A stretch of DNA of 12,624 bases from Bacteroidota bacterium (lineage in GTDB: Bacteria; Bacteroidota; Bacteroidia; Chitinophagales; Chitinophagaceae), in the NCBI GenBank assembly GCA_023392575.1, contig JAEVYV010000110.1, forward strand, positions 1 to 12,624, given 5' to 3'. Under the pieces are notes generated by a model. It was not told the DNA's origin and searched no databases. It saw only the letters and a program-made list of their open reading frames with translations. Of the stretch, positions 1 to 6,258 are shown in pieces; the first letter of the stretch is position 1, and each line of letters starts with the position of its first letter. Both the position numbers and the translations under genes were made by a program.

Positions 1-290
1 ATAAAAAAAGCAAGCACAGCAAACAAACGCGCCCAGGTTAGCTGGTCGTTTTTCTTTGCGGGTAAATGCGATTTGTAATAAGGAAAGAACTTGGTGATGT
101 AGGTTGGCATGCCCAAACTGGCAAAGGCAAACATGATGTTGGCCACGGCTATGAAGGCCCCGGTCAAACCGTACTCTTCTTTGGTAAAGCCGCCTTCTCT
201 TGTAAAGAGATAGGTGTTGAAAAAGCCCAGTGCAAACCCAAAGTATACAACGACGGACGAAATGATACTTTGCCTGCGAATTGTGCTCAT
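1..290 (-). CDS. Polysaccharide/lipopolysaccharide flippase-like membrane protein (N-terminal part, runs off the window)
   Basis: Reading the minus strand from an ATG at 290 gives 96 open codons to the window edge, so the 3' part is missing. The protein begins MSTIRRQSIISSVVVYFGFA. It shows a hydrophobic helix at about residues 9-28, a second at about 44-62, and the start of a third near residue 88, joined by short charged loops (FTREGGFTKEEYG and YYKSHLPAKKNDQ). A short N-terminal IRRQ-type stretch followed by a helix and an NTYLFT turn resembles Bacteroidota oligosaccharide flippases of the MOP superfamily (Wzx-like), which move lipid-linked glycans across the inner membrane. The family call is from recognition of this N-terminus only. 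No Shine-Dalgarno sequence precedes the ATG. On the minus strand a TTG, 19 bases and TATCTTTA lie just upstream and could be a promoter, but it would place the transcript start almost at the ATG. The gene is separated from the M1 peptidase gene by a terminator, so it is probably transcribed on its own. Confidence 0.72.
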   Translation of the reverse strand, partial: MSTIRRQSIISSVVVYFGFALGFFNTYLFTREGGFTKEEYGLTGAFIAVANIMFAFASLGMPTYITKFFPYYKSHLPAKKNDQLTWARLFAVLAFF

Positions 291-350
291 GGCGGTAAAG
301 ATAATGGTGACGGATGAATGGTCAATGCCCGGCGGCAAACAGAAAGTTGC

Positions 351-385
351 AAAAAGCCGATGGTGCATAACGCAGTCCATCGGCT
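351..385 (-). terminator. Rho-independent terminator of the M1 aminopeptidase gene
   Basis: The 8-bp arms GCCGATGG (356-363) and CCATCGGC (377-384) are perfectly complementary, plus one closing A-T pair (355/385), around a 13-base loop. Read on the minus strand, the stem is followed directly by TTTTT (355-351). It starts 40 bases past the stop codon of the minus-strand peptidase gene and ends about 60 bases before the flippase start codon. On the plus strand there is no comparable T-run, so it acts for minus-strand transcripts. Confidence 0.78.
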
Positions 386-424
386 CTTAAGGCAAGGTTG
401 GCATCCGCTTTCGAAGCCAAGGCC

Positions 425-2095
425 TTAAACTTTTTTCATGTTCACATAAAAATTCTTATCTACTTCCAGGTTGTTCAGGTCTTTGCCTTCGGCTTTTATT
501 TTTTTCTCCGTTGTGGTAGGGTAGATCCACTGGCCATTGGTGAGTTTTACCGGCATGTCAAATCCGGCAATGCAGTTTGTCCATTTAAACCTGATTTGAT
601 TGCCTTCCACTTTTAAGTCCAGTTCCGGAATTTGGGTGGTGCGCAGGTACTGGTCAAACACCTTGCTCAAATCCCTGCCGCTTTTTTGGGAGATGTAATT
701 TTCTATTTGTTTTGAGGTAACCGTTTGATGGTAAAAATCCCGGTTCAGGCCTCTGAGTATTTGCCGGAACTTTTCATCATCGTTTATGATCTGGCGGATG
801 GTGTGGATCAGGTTGGCACCCTTGGCATACATGTCGCCGCTGCCTTCCTGGTTTACGCCGTAAGGCCCGATGATGGGAATGTCGTTGGCAATGTTTTTTC
901 TAATGCCCTGCAGGTATTCGTTGCCCGCCTGCTTTCCGTAGTAATAATCAGTAAAAAGCGTTTCGGAGTAATTGGTAAAGCCTTCGTGCACCCACATATC
1001 GGCAATATCTTTTGTGGTGATGTTGTTGGCAAACCATTCGTGGCCGCTTTCATGGATAATGATGAAGTCCCATTTCAGCCCCCAGCCGGTGCCCGACAAG
1101 TCTCTTCCCCGGTAGCCATTTTGAAATCCGTTGCCATAGGCCACGGCGCTTTGGTGCTCCATGCCCAGGTGCGGCGACTGAACCAGTTTAAATCCATCCT
1201 CGTAAAAAGGGTAGGGGCCAAACCAGTATTCAAAAGCACGAAGCATGAGTTTTGCCTGCTCAAATTGTTTTTTGGCCTTGTCCAGGTCTTCCTCCAAAAC
1301 CCAAAAGCTTAAATCCAGTTTACCTTTTTCTCCCATTAGTGTATCCGTCCAGTTTACGTACTTACCAATATAGGGAACGATGTTGTAGTTGTTGATGGGG
1401 TCTTTCACCTCCCAGGTATAGGCTGTGTTGCCGTTGATGGTTTTTTTCTCCTTCAATCGTCCGTTTCCTACCGCAGTTAAACCTTCCGGCGCTATAATGG
1501 TTAAGGTGGCGCCGTTATCCGGCTCATCGCTTTGATGGTCCTTACAAGGGTACCAAACCGAAGCCCCCAAACCCTGACAGGCTACGCTCATCCACGGGTT
1601 GCCCGAGCTGTCTTTTTTCCAGATCCATCCTCCGTCCCAGGGTGGTCTTATCGCTTCCTTTGGCTGGCCGTGATAGACAATGCTGATCGATTGAATGGAG
1701 TGAACCGGCGCCTTGGGCAAAGGAATATGCCACACATTCCCTTCGTTGTAATAGGGTTTGGCGGGGTAGTTAATATAAAACTTGCCGTTATAAAAGATGG
1801 AATCAATGGTCAGGGGTTTTTGCAGGTCAATTTGCAGGTAATCCGATTTTTGATTGGGAAGGACCTTGTACTGGATGGTGGTTTTTCCTTTAATGGTTTT
1901 TGTGTCAAAATCGGGAGTTACGGTTATGTCGTAATGCTGCACGTCCCACCAGGCCCGTTCGGGGCCAATGCTTCCCCGCAGCGTATCTTGCCTGGTGAAG
2001 CTCCGCGGCTGGTGCAACAACTGACCGAAAACGCTTGGGGCAAAAAACAAAAAATAAGAAACCAAAAACAGGAAATATTTTTTCATTTCATTCAT
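425..2095 (-). CDS. Exported M1-family zinc metallo-aminopeptidase
   Basis: This 556-residue protein removes N-terminal residues from peptides. Zinc motif HExxH-18-E is intact: HESGH at 348-352 (zinc ligands H348 and H352, catalytic E349) and E371 in the WVHEGF stretch. The exopeptidase motif, usually GxMEN, reads GMEHQS at 311-316, keeping the Glu that holds the substrate amino group. Y423 in the MYAKGANL stretch fits the transition-state Tyr. An N-terminal segment (KKYFLFLVSYFLFFAPSVFG) is a signal peptide likely cut before Gln, so the enzyme should be periplasmic or secreted. The beta-sandwich N-domain precedes the catalytic domain. The chain ends about 185 residues after the third zinc ligand, so it lacks the large C-terminal helical domain of PepN, and I see no type IX sorting domain. 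Start choice: ATG at 2095 is used. ATG 2086 (MKKYFLFLV) is equally acceptable, and an in-frame TTG at 2107 is less likely. The gene is divergent from the peptide-binding lipoprotein gene, with only 52 bases between the two starts. Confidence 0.95.
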   Translation of the reverse strand: MNEMKKYFLFLVSYFLFFAPSVFGQLLHQPRSFTRQDTLRGSIGPERAWWDVQHYDITVTPDFDTKTIKGKTTIQYKVLPNQKSDYLQIDLQKPLTIDSIFYNGKFYINYPAKPYYNEGNVWHIPLPKAPVHSIQSISIVYHGQPKEAIRPPWDGGWIWKKDSSGNPWMSVACQGLGASVWYPCKDHQSDEPDNGATLTIIAPEGLTAVGNGRLKEKKTINGNTAYTWEVKDPINNYNIVPYIGKYVNWTDTLMGEKGKLDLSFWVLEEDLDKAKKQFEQAKLMLRAFEYWFGPYPFYEDGFKLVQSPHLGMEHQSAVAYGNGFQNGYRGRDLSGTGWGLKWDFIIIHESGHEWFANNITTKDIADMWVHEGFTNYSETLFTDYYYGKQAGNEYLQGIRKNIANDIPIIGPYGVNQEGSGDMYAKGANLIHTIRQIINDDEKFRQILRGLNRDFYHQTVTSKQIENYISQKSGRDLSKVFDQYLRTTQIPELDLKVEGNQIRFKWTNCIAGFDMPVKLTNGQWIYPTTTEKKIKAEGKDLNNLEVDKNFYVNMKKV

Positions 2096-2129
2096 TTGTG
2101 TTTTCAAAACAAATACTTGTCTAATTTAG
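2095..2129 (+). promoter_or_regulatory. Candidate promoter for the peptide-binding lipoprotein gene
   Basis: TTTG (2095-2098) is followed after 23 bases by TAATTTAG (2122-2129). The latter matches the Bacteroidota -7 consensus TAnnTTTG except at one position. Transcription would begin near 2135, leaving a short leader before the ATG at 2148. The -33-like element overlaps the start region of the opposite gene, so the two genes would share a very compact divergent control region. The match is imperfect and the spacing slightly long. Confidence 0.3.
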
Positions 2130-2147
2130 AACCCTTTTGAATACAGC

Positions 2148-3770
2148 ATGTTCTATCGGTATAAATATTTAACAATCTTACCCGTTTTGCTGCTTTTGGG
2201 TTGTTACAGCAGCGAGAAACGAGACGCAAACGTTTTTCACTATAACGAGCAAACCGGCATTGCTTCCATTGATCCGGCCTTCGCCAAAAATCAGTCCGTC
2301 ATGTGGGCGGTCCATCAATTGTACAACACACTGGTGGAGGTGGACAGCAACCTGAATATTGTTCCTTCCCTGGCAAAGTATTGGGATGTGTCGGACGATA
2401 AAAAGCAATACACGTTTCACCTGCGCAACGATGTGGTCTTTCACGATGACCCCTGTTTCCCGGACAAGAAAGGCCGGAAAATGACGGCACGGGACGTGGT
2501 CTATAGTTTTCAGCGCTTGGTGGACAAAGAAACCGCCAGCCCCGGCTCCTGGATTTTTAACAATAAGATAGATCCTGCGGAGGGGTTTAAGGCCATTGAC
2601 GATACCACGTTTCAGCTTAAACTCCTCAGGCCGTACAACCCCATTCTTGGCATCCTCTCCATGCAGTACTGCTCCGTAGTGCCGCAGGAAGCGGTGGAAA
2701 AATACGGGAACGATTTTAGAAGGCATGCCGTGGGCACTGGGCCTTTTCAGTTTGTGGCCTGGGAGGAAGGGCAGGCGCTGGTGCTGAAAAAGAATCCATC
2801 CTATTTTGAAATGGACGAACAGGGAAAACGCCTGCCGTACCTGGACGGCGTTAAAGTGAGTTTTTACGATGCCAAGGCAACCGAGTTTTTGTTGTTCCGG
2901 CAAAAAAAACTGGATTTTATCAACGACATCGATCCGTCTTTTAAAGATGAAGTACTGACTAAAAAAGGCACGTTGCGCAAAGACTGGGAAGGCAAAATTC
3001 AACTGCAAACGCATCCCTATTTAAACATTGAATATTTTGGAATTTTGGTGGATACCACGAACCCGTTGGTGAAAAATTCCCCCCTGCGGTTGAAAAAAGT
3101 ACGACAGGCCATTAATTACGGCTTTGACCGGGAAAAAATGGTTTTGTACCTGCGGAATTCTTTGGGCACTCCGGCGCAGTCGGGCTTTGTGCCGGCGGGT
3201 TTGCCTTCTTTTGATTCTTCGAAAGTAAAGGGCTATTCGTACAACCCCGCCCTGGCCCGAAAGCTTTTGAAAGAAGCCGGTGTGCAGGCCGCCAACCAAC
3301 CCCCCATAAAACTGCTGACCATTCCCATTTATTCGGATATCGCCAGTTATATTGCCCGGCAACTGGAGGAGATCGGGTTGAATGTGCAGGTGGATGTGGT
3401 TCAAAAATCCTTATTGCTGGAGCTTACGTCCAATTCCAAAGCCTTGTTTTTTCGCGGAAGCTGGATTGCCGATTATCCTGATGCGGAAAACTACCTGTCG
3501 GTGTTTTATTCCAAAAACCCGGCGCCGCCCAATTATACCCGCTATCACAATCCGAAGTTTGATGCCTTGTTTGAAAAGGCCATTACCGAAACCAACGACT
3601 CGCTTCGGTATGAATATTACCGGCAGGCCGATCAGGTAATGATCGAAGATGCCCCGGTGGTGCCCCTTTTGTATGACAAGGTGATTCACCTGGTGCAGCC
3701 CGAAGTAAAGGGCTTTGTGCCAAATGCCCTGAATTTTTTGGAGTTGCGGCGGGTGCGGATGGAAAAGTAA
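2148..3770 (+). CDS. Family-5 extracellular solute-binding lipoprotein (oligopeptide/dipeptide-binding, OppA/DppA type)
   Basis: The 540-residue product starts with a lipoprotein signal: a basic-aromatic N-terminus, hydrophobic core and lipobox LLGC with the lipidated Cys at residue 19. The mature part has the SBP_bac_5 layout. An N-terminal lobe contains LNIVPSLAKYWDVSDD (69-84), a YTFHLRNDVVFHD strand (88-100) and a MTARDVVYSFQRL segment (112-124). These are followed by AVGTGPFQF (194-202) with a KKNPSYFE element (214-221), then the second lobe through to the C-terminus. Such proteins bind peptides or similar ligands and hand them to an ABC importer, and 540 residues is the usual length. 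No permease or ATPase gene lies in the window, so this is an orphan binding protein here and its transporter, if any, is elsewhere. It sits head-to-head with the M1 aminopeptidase and tail-to-tail with aminopeptidase P, which favours a peptide ligand, but specificity cannot be read from the sequence. The start ATG is placed exactly at the lipoprotein signal and has no Shine-Dalgarno sequence. Confidence 0.94.
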   Translation: MFYRYKYLTILPVLLLLGCYSSEKRDANVFHYNEQTGIASIDPAFAKNQSVMWAVHQLYNTLVEVDSNLNIVPSLAKYWDVSDDKKQYTFHLRNDVVFHDDPCFPDKKGRKMTARDVVYSFQRLVDKETASPGSWIFNNKIDPAEGFKAIDDTTFQLKLLRPYNPILGILSMQYCSVVPQEAVEKYGNDFRRHAVGTGPFQFVAWEEGQALVLKKNPSYFEMDEQGKRLPYLDGVKVSFYDAKATEFLLFRQKKLDFINDIDPSFKDEVLTKKGTLRKDWEGKIQLQTHPYLNIEYFGILVDTTNPLVKNSPLRLKKVRQAINYGFDREKMVLYLRNSLGTPAQSGFVPAGLPSFDSSKVKGYSYNPALARKLLKEAGVQAANQPPIKLLTIPIYSDIASYIARQLEEIGLNVQVDVVQKSLLLELTSNSKALFFRGSWIADYPDAENYLSVFYSKNPAPPNYTRYHNPKFDALFEKAITETNDSLRYEYYRQADQVMIEDAPVVPLLYDKVIHLVQPEVKGFVPNALNFLELRRVRMEK

Positions 3771-3774
3771 TTCA

Positions 3775-3901
3775 GTTGAGTAGTTGAATAGTTAATTGGT
3801 TGAAAAGTTGACAGTTGAATAGTTAACAAGTGAATATCAAATTCTTTCAACAAATTAACCTAATTAACTTAATTAACTTTTCAACCAATCAGCCAATCAA
3901 C
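3775..3901. repeat. Inverted array of degenerate 8-bp GTTRAnnn units between convergent genes
   Basis: Plus-strand units start at 3775, 3783, 3791, 3799, 3807, 3814, 3822 and 3830. Spacing is 8 bases except for one 7-base unit, and each begins GTTGA or GTTAA (the last GTGAA). From 3844 to 3901 seven units of the same type read on the minus strand: five of 8 bases (starting at 3901, 3893, 3885, 3859 and 3851) and two of 9 (starting at 3877 and 3868). A 6-base centre (3838-3843) separates the halves. The best-matched part is a perfect 15-bp inverted repeat, ATTGGTTGAAAAGTT (3795-3809) with AACTTTTCAACCAAT (3875-3889). The two halves could pair into one long imperfect hairpin. The array fills almost the whole gap between the convergent stops at 3770 and 3908, so a bidirectional transcript-end or mRNA-stabilising role is a reasonable inference. 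It lacks a GC-rich stem and so is not a standard terminator. Confidence 0.85.
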
Positions 3902-3907
3902 ACACCC

Positions 3908-5362
3908 TCAAAATGCCTTCTTCGCCGCCGACTTCAGCGGCGGCAGCTTGTAGTTATCCAAAACACTTTTTTCAGCAATCATTTTTTCTATGCCTTCAAT
4001 GGACCGGGGTGCAAAAGACGAAAGCAGTTCGTAGCCATTTTCTGTAATCAGGGCATCGTCTTCAATGCGAACGCCAATACCCCACCATTTTTTGTCACAG
4101 GGGCTGTTTTCCGGAATGTAAATACCGGGTTCAATGGTTAGTACCATGTTCTTCCGCAAGGTGTCGTAGCTTCCTTTGTCGTGTACATCCAGCCCAATGT
4201 GGTGGCCCAGCCCGTGCGGATAATAACGGCGGGCTTCTCCTTTTTCTTTAATGATGCCCAGTTTTAGCAGGCCGTTGGCAATGGTTTCCTGGGCGGCACT
4301 GTTGGCGTCAGACCATTTGGAGCCATCTTTCAGCGTTTTGAAAGCGGCTTCCTGTGCATCATATACAATCTGGTAGATGGCTCTTTCGGTTTTCGAGAAC
4401 TTGCCATGAGCGGGGATCGTTCTGGTGACGTCCGCGGTATAACCATGGTATTCGGCGCCCACGTCCATCAATAAGAGATTATTGCCGATCCGGGTTCTGG
4501 AGTTTTCGGTGTAGTGAAGAATGCAGCCGTTTTCGCCGGCGCCAACGATGGAGCCATAACCAACGCCTTCCGCCCCATATCTTTTGTGCACATATTCGTG
4601 CAAGCCCTGCAACTCCAGTTCCGACATATCGGGCCGGATGGTTTTCATTACTTCGTTTTGGCCGATACAGGAGATTTCCACGGCTTTGCGAAGGAGAACC
4701 AGTTCTTCCGGCGTTTTTATCTCGCGGAGCCTGGAGGTGATTTGCTGAAACAGGCGGTAATCCACCTTTTCATTTTTAAGCGTATCGTTTATCCTGGCCT
4801 TGGCCTTGAACTGGGTGATCAGATCGTAAAGGTCTGCTCTGCTCCGGGTGTTTTTTACATCTTCGGGCAATTCATCGGTAATGATTTTTGAAAAGCCGGT
4901 CAAATCCAGGGGAAAATCTTTAAAAGCCTGTCCGTTGTAGGCGGCATCAATGCCCAGTTTTTCTTTGACCCCCTGTTCACCCAGTCTTCTGCCGGTCCAC
5001 TGCTCTTGCCGGGCATTTTTTTCCTGAACAAAAAACACTTCGTTGAAGGGGCGGCCATCAACACCGGTTTGGGCTTCTTTAAAAAGGAACAACACCGCAT
5101 GGGGCTCTTTATAGCCAGTGAAATAATATAAATCGGGGTTTTGATGATAGAGGTACTCTACGTCATTGGAAAACGTGCGGGTAGGGGCTGCAAAAACCAC
5201 CAGCACTGAATTGTCGGGCATCAAGGCCCGTGCCGCTTCCCGGCGTCCCTTGTGAAACTCCTTGGTAAGGTAGTCCTGGGGCAGGTCTTTTTGCGCCAGC
5301 AGGAGGAGGGCACAAAATTGCAAACTAAATAACAAAGCCAGTCCTTTCAATTTTGGTTGCAT
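3908..5362 (-). CDS. Exported Xaa-Pro aminopeptidase (aminopeptidase P, M24B)
   Basis: The 484-residue enzyme releases an N-terminal residue that precedes proline. It has a hydrophobic signal sequence (about residues 5-23, ending LLLLAQ), an aminopeptidase-P N-terminal domain (about 30-170, with EYLYHQNPDLYYFTGY) and a pita-bread catalytic domain (about 215-450). All five dinuclear-metal ligands of the family are visible: D300 (LLMDVG), D311 (TADVTRT), H387 (HGLGHHIG), E411 (TIEPG) and E434 (VRIEDD). The substrate-site histidines H383 and H394 are also present. The spacings H383/H387/H394 and E411/E434 equal those of Escherichia coli PepP (350/354/361 and 383/406). Unlike E. coli PepP, this protein carries a signal peptide, so it probably works in the periplasm. 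The ATG at 5362 sits right before the signal sequence and follows ACGGAA, a weak ribosome site at best. The gene lies 168 bases downstream of the small acidic protein gene on the same strand and converges on the lipoprotein gene. Confidence 0.96.
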   Translation of the reverse strand: MQPKLKGLALLFSLQFCALLLLAQKDLPQDYLTKEFHKGRREAARALMPDNSVLVVFAAPTRTFSNDVEYLYHQNPDLYYFTGYKEPHAVLFLFKEAQTGVDGRPFNEVFFVQEKNARQEQWTGRRLGEQGVKEKLGIDAAYNGQAFKDFPLDLTGFSKIITDELPEDVKNTRSRADLYDLITQFKAKARINDTLKNEKVDYRLFQQITSRLREIKTPEELVLLRKAVEISCIGQNEVMKTIRPDMSELELQGLHEYVHKRYGAEGVGYGSIVGAGENGCILHYTENSRTRIGNNLLLMDVGAEYHGYTADVTRTIPAHGKFSKTERAIYQIVYDAQEAAFKTLKDGSKWSDANSAAQETIANGLLKLGIIKEKGEARRYYPHGLGHHIGLDVHDKGSYDTLRKNMVLTIEPGIYIPENSPCDKKWWGIGVRIEDDALITENGYELLSSFAPRSIEGIEKMIAEKSVLDNYKLPPLKSAAKKAF

Positions 5363-5507
5363 TTCCGTTTATTTTTTTAAAAATAAACATCATTTGTTTT
5401 GCAACCCTACCACTGGTAAAAATTGTAGACTGGCTTTGTCTGTTCTGATTAATATCTTTTCTCAGGTGTTTGGCGGATGCTTATATAATGCTGGTTTGTA
5501 AACGCAT

Positions 5508-5523
5508 GCCGGCCGCGGCCGGC
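5508..5523. other. 16-bp all-GC perfect palindrome after the small acidic protein gene
   Basis: GCCGGCCGCGGCCGGC is its own reverse complement and lies in an AT-rich intergenic stretch, 7 bases past the stop codon of the minus-strand 88-residue gene. It could fold as a 6-bp GC hairpin with a CGCG loop. On neither strand is it followed by a T-run, so it is not a classical intrinsic terminator. It may stabilise the 3' end of the upstream mRNA, pause RNA polymerase, or be a protein-binding site. Confidence 0.6.
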
Positions 5524-5530
5524 TATTCAG

Positions 5531-5797
5531 TTAGTCGTCGTCCTCTTCATAGTACGATTCTTCATTATTGTTGTAATGTTTTTCCCAGGCTTCTACCATT
5601 TCATCGCTCAGGCATTCCAAAATATCATAAAGTTTGTCGTTTTTCCGCCGCCATTCCGTAATCAGCTCGTCCTGATATTTAAATACATACATGCAGTGGT
5701 CGCTTTCCACTGTTACTTTAATCAGTTCAATTGGCGAATCAACTTGTTCCTGCACCAGGTAATAACACCCGGGTTCCAGCAATCCATACGAGTACAT
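5531..5797 (-). CDS. Small acidic protein of unknown function (88 residues)
   Basis: I do not recognise a named family. The product starts MYSYGLLEPGCYYLVQEQ and looks like a small soluble domain. A beta-rich first half (about residues 10-45) alternates hydrophobic and polar residues, a probable helix runs over about 46-75 (EWRRKNDKLYDILECLSDEM), and a very acidic tail follows (EESYYEEDDD). There are three cysteines (11, 35, 62), no signal peptide and no membrane segment, so it is probably cytoplasmic. The ORF is taken as real because a strong Shine-Dalgarno sequence sits at the right distance from its ATG, its composition is protein-like, and no overlapping frame is a better candidate. It lies upstream of aminopeptidase P on the same strand, 168 bases away, and is divergent from parE. 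An acidic tail can indicate nucleic-acid mimicry, binding to a basic partner, or simply a flexible tail. Confidence 0.8.
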   Translation of the reverse strand: MYSYGLLEPGCYYLVQEQVDSPIELIKVTVESDHCMYVFKYQDELITEWRRKNDKLYDILECLSDEMVEAWEKHYNNNEESYYEEDDD

Positions 5798-5802
5798 ATT
5801 CT

Positions 5803-5809
5803 CTCCTCC
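5803..5809 (-). promoter_or_regulatory. Strong Shine-Dalgarno sequence of the 88-residue gene
   Basis: On the minus strand GGAGGAG precedes the ATG at 5797 by 5 bases. This is a near-perfect anti-16S match in a window where the other starts have little or no such sequence, as is usual in Bacteroidota. It fixes the start codon and hints at high or differently controlled translation. Confidence 0.7.
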
Positions 5810-5929
5810 GTTTTAGGTGGTTTATTAACTTTTACTATGGGTTAGTAAGCTAATAGGTTGTAAGTAGAATTAATGGGCAGTGGAGCAGTTCTGGTTTAGT
5901 GGCTTAAAAAATTATGCCTAAGTGCGGGT

Positions 5930-5937
5930 CAAAATTA
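5930..5937 (-). promoter_or_regulatory. Possible -7 element for the 88-residue gene
   Basis: On the minus strand TAATTTTG matches the Bacteroidota -7 consensus TAnnTTTG exactly. No convincing TTTG -33 element is found at the usual distance upstream. The nearest is a TTTCTG stretch around 5963-5968, which is rather far. If used, it would give the small gene a leader of about 125 bases. Confidence 0.33.
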
Positions 5938-6059
5938 GGGGGTTTTGTATAGATATTTTACAGAAAGCTCCGAAAAAATATATAAGTTTTTAAACGATTG
6001 ATCATCAGTTGATTATGATAAAAATTAAACCAAAAAATAATTTCAAAAAACTAAGTTAT

Positions 6060-6093
6060 TTAGCAAAATAAAGGCGTTTTTTCCTTATATTTG
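6060..6093 (+). promoter_or_regulatory. Candidate parE promoter (Bacteroidota type)
   Basis: TATATTTG at 6086-6093 fits the TAnnTTTG -7 consensus of the Bacteroidota primary sigma factor exactly. A TTAG at 6060-6063, 22 bases upstream, is a partial -33 match. Three A-tracts lie immediately upstream (6020-6050). Transcription would start near 6100, about 160 bases before the parE ATG, and could serve the whole parE-parC cluster. Confidence 0.55.
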
Positions 6094-6237
6094 CCGGCTG
6101 TTGAGCTGATGGATACGGGCCGGTTTGATTTCGGTTTATTTCTGCGACCGCTTTTGTAGACGAGGAAGTTTGTTTTGTGCGCCGATGGAAACGGAAGTGG
6201 CCGGTGTTCTTTGGCTCCTTCAAATTAATTTTACTCA

Positions 6238-6255
6238 ATTTATTGTTGAATAAAT
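6238..6255 (+). other. AU-rich hairpin abutting the parE start codon
   Basis: ATTTATT (6238-6244), loop GTTG and AATAAAT (6249-6255) form a perfect 7-bp stem ending 3 bases before the ATG at 6259. All pairs are A-U, so stability is low. It occupies the place where a ribosome site would be, and no Shine-Dalgarno sequence is present. Confidence 0.4.
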
Positions 6256-6258
6256 CCT

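Larger units (their letters stand above)
5798..6258. other. AT-rich divergent intergenic region between the 88-residue gene and parE
   Basis: No credible gene lies in these 461 bases. From left to right it holds the Shine-Dalgarno sequence and leader of the small acidic gene, a possible minus-strand -7 element (5930-5937), a strongly A/T-rich stretch with repeated A-tracts (5973-5978, 6020-6024, 6032-6037, 6045-6050), the best candidate parE promoter (6060-6093), and a roughly 160-base parE leader ending in an AU-rich hairpin beside the start codon. The leader contains a 16-codon open frame from ATG at 6109, but it has no ribosome site and is not called as a gene. Confidence 0.7.

Noticed and set aside
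1532..2140. Plus-strand open frame of about 200 codons
   Set aside because: Lies antisense to the M1 peptidase gene, whose signal peptide and catalytic motifs are clear. The translated frame shows no domain and is a shadow of codon bias.
2178..3014. Minus-strand open frame of about 280 codons
   Set aside because: Entirely antisense to the family-5 binding lipoprotein. Its sequence is His/Phe/Val-rich without motifs, as expected for a shadow frame.
3853..3879. Three tandem AATTAACYT 9-mers as a separate direct repeat or CRISPR-like array
   Set aside because: They are part of the minus-strand half of the octamer array. There are no spacers of uniform length and no cas genes.
3924..3944. GCCGCCG/CGGCGGC hairpin near the aminopeptidase P stop as an intrinsic terminator
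   Set aside because: The 7-bp stem lies inside the coding end (it encodes the PPLKSAAK region) and is not followed by a T-run on the minus strand. It may still slow polymerase or ribosomes slightly.
5367..5388. GTTTATTTTT/AAAAATAAAC inverted repeat upstream of aminopeptidase P
   Set aside because: Pure A/T arms with a 2-base centre in an AT-rich gap. Likely chance, and not a useful hairpin.
6109..6159. Short upstream open frame MDTGRFDFGLFLRPLL in the parE leader
   Set aside because: No Shine-Dalgarno sequence and no stacked regulatory codons such as in a leader peptide. Could be chance.
6056..6238. 60-codon minus-strand frame in the parE leader
   Set aside because: No ribosome site, composition is basic and polar without structure, and it overlaps the best parE promoter.
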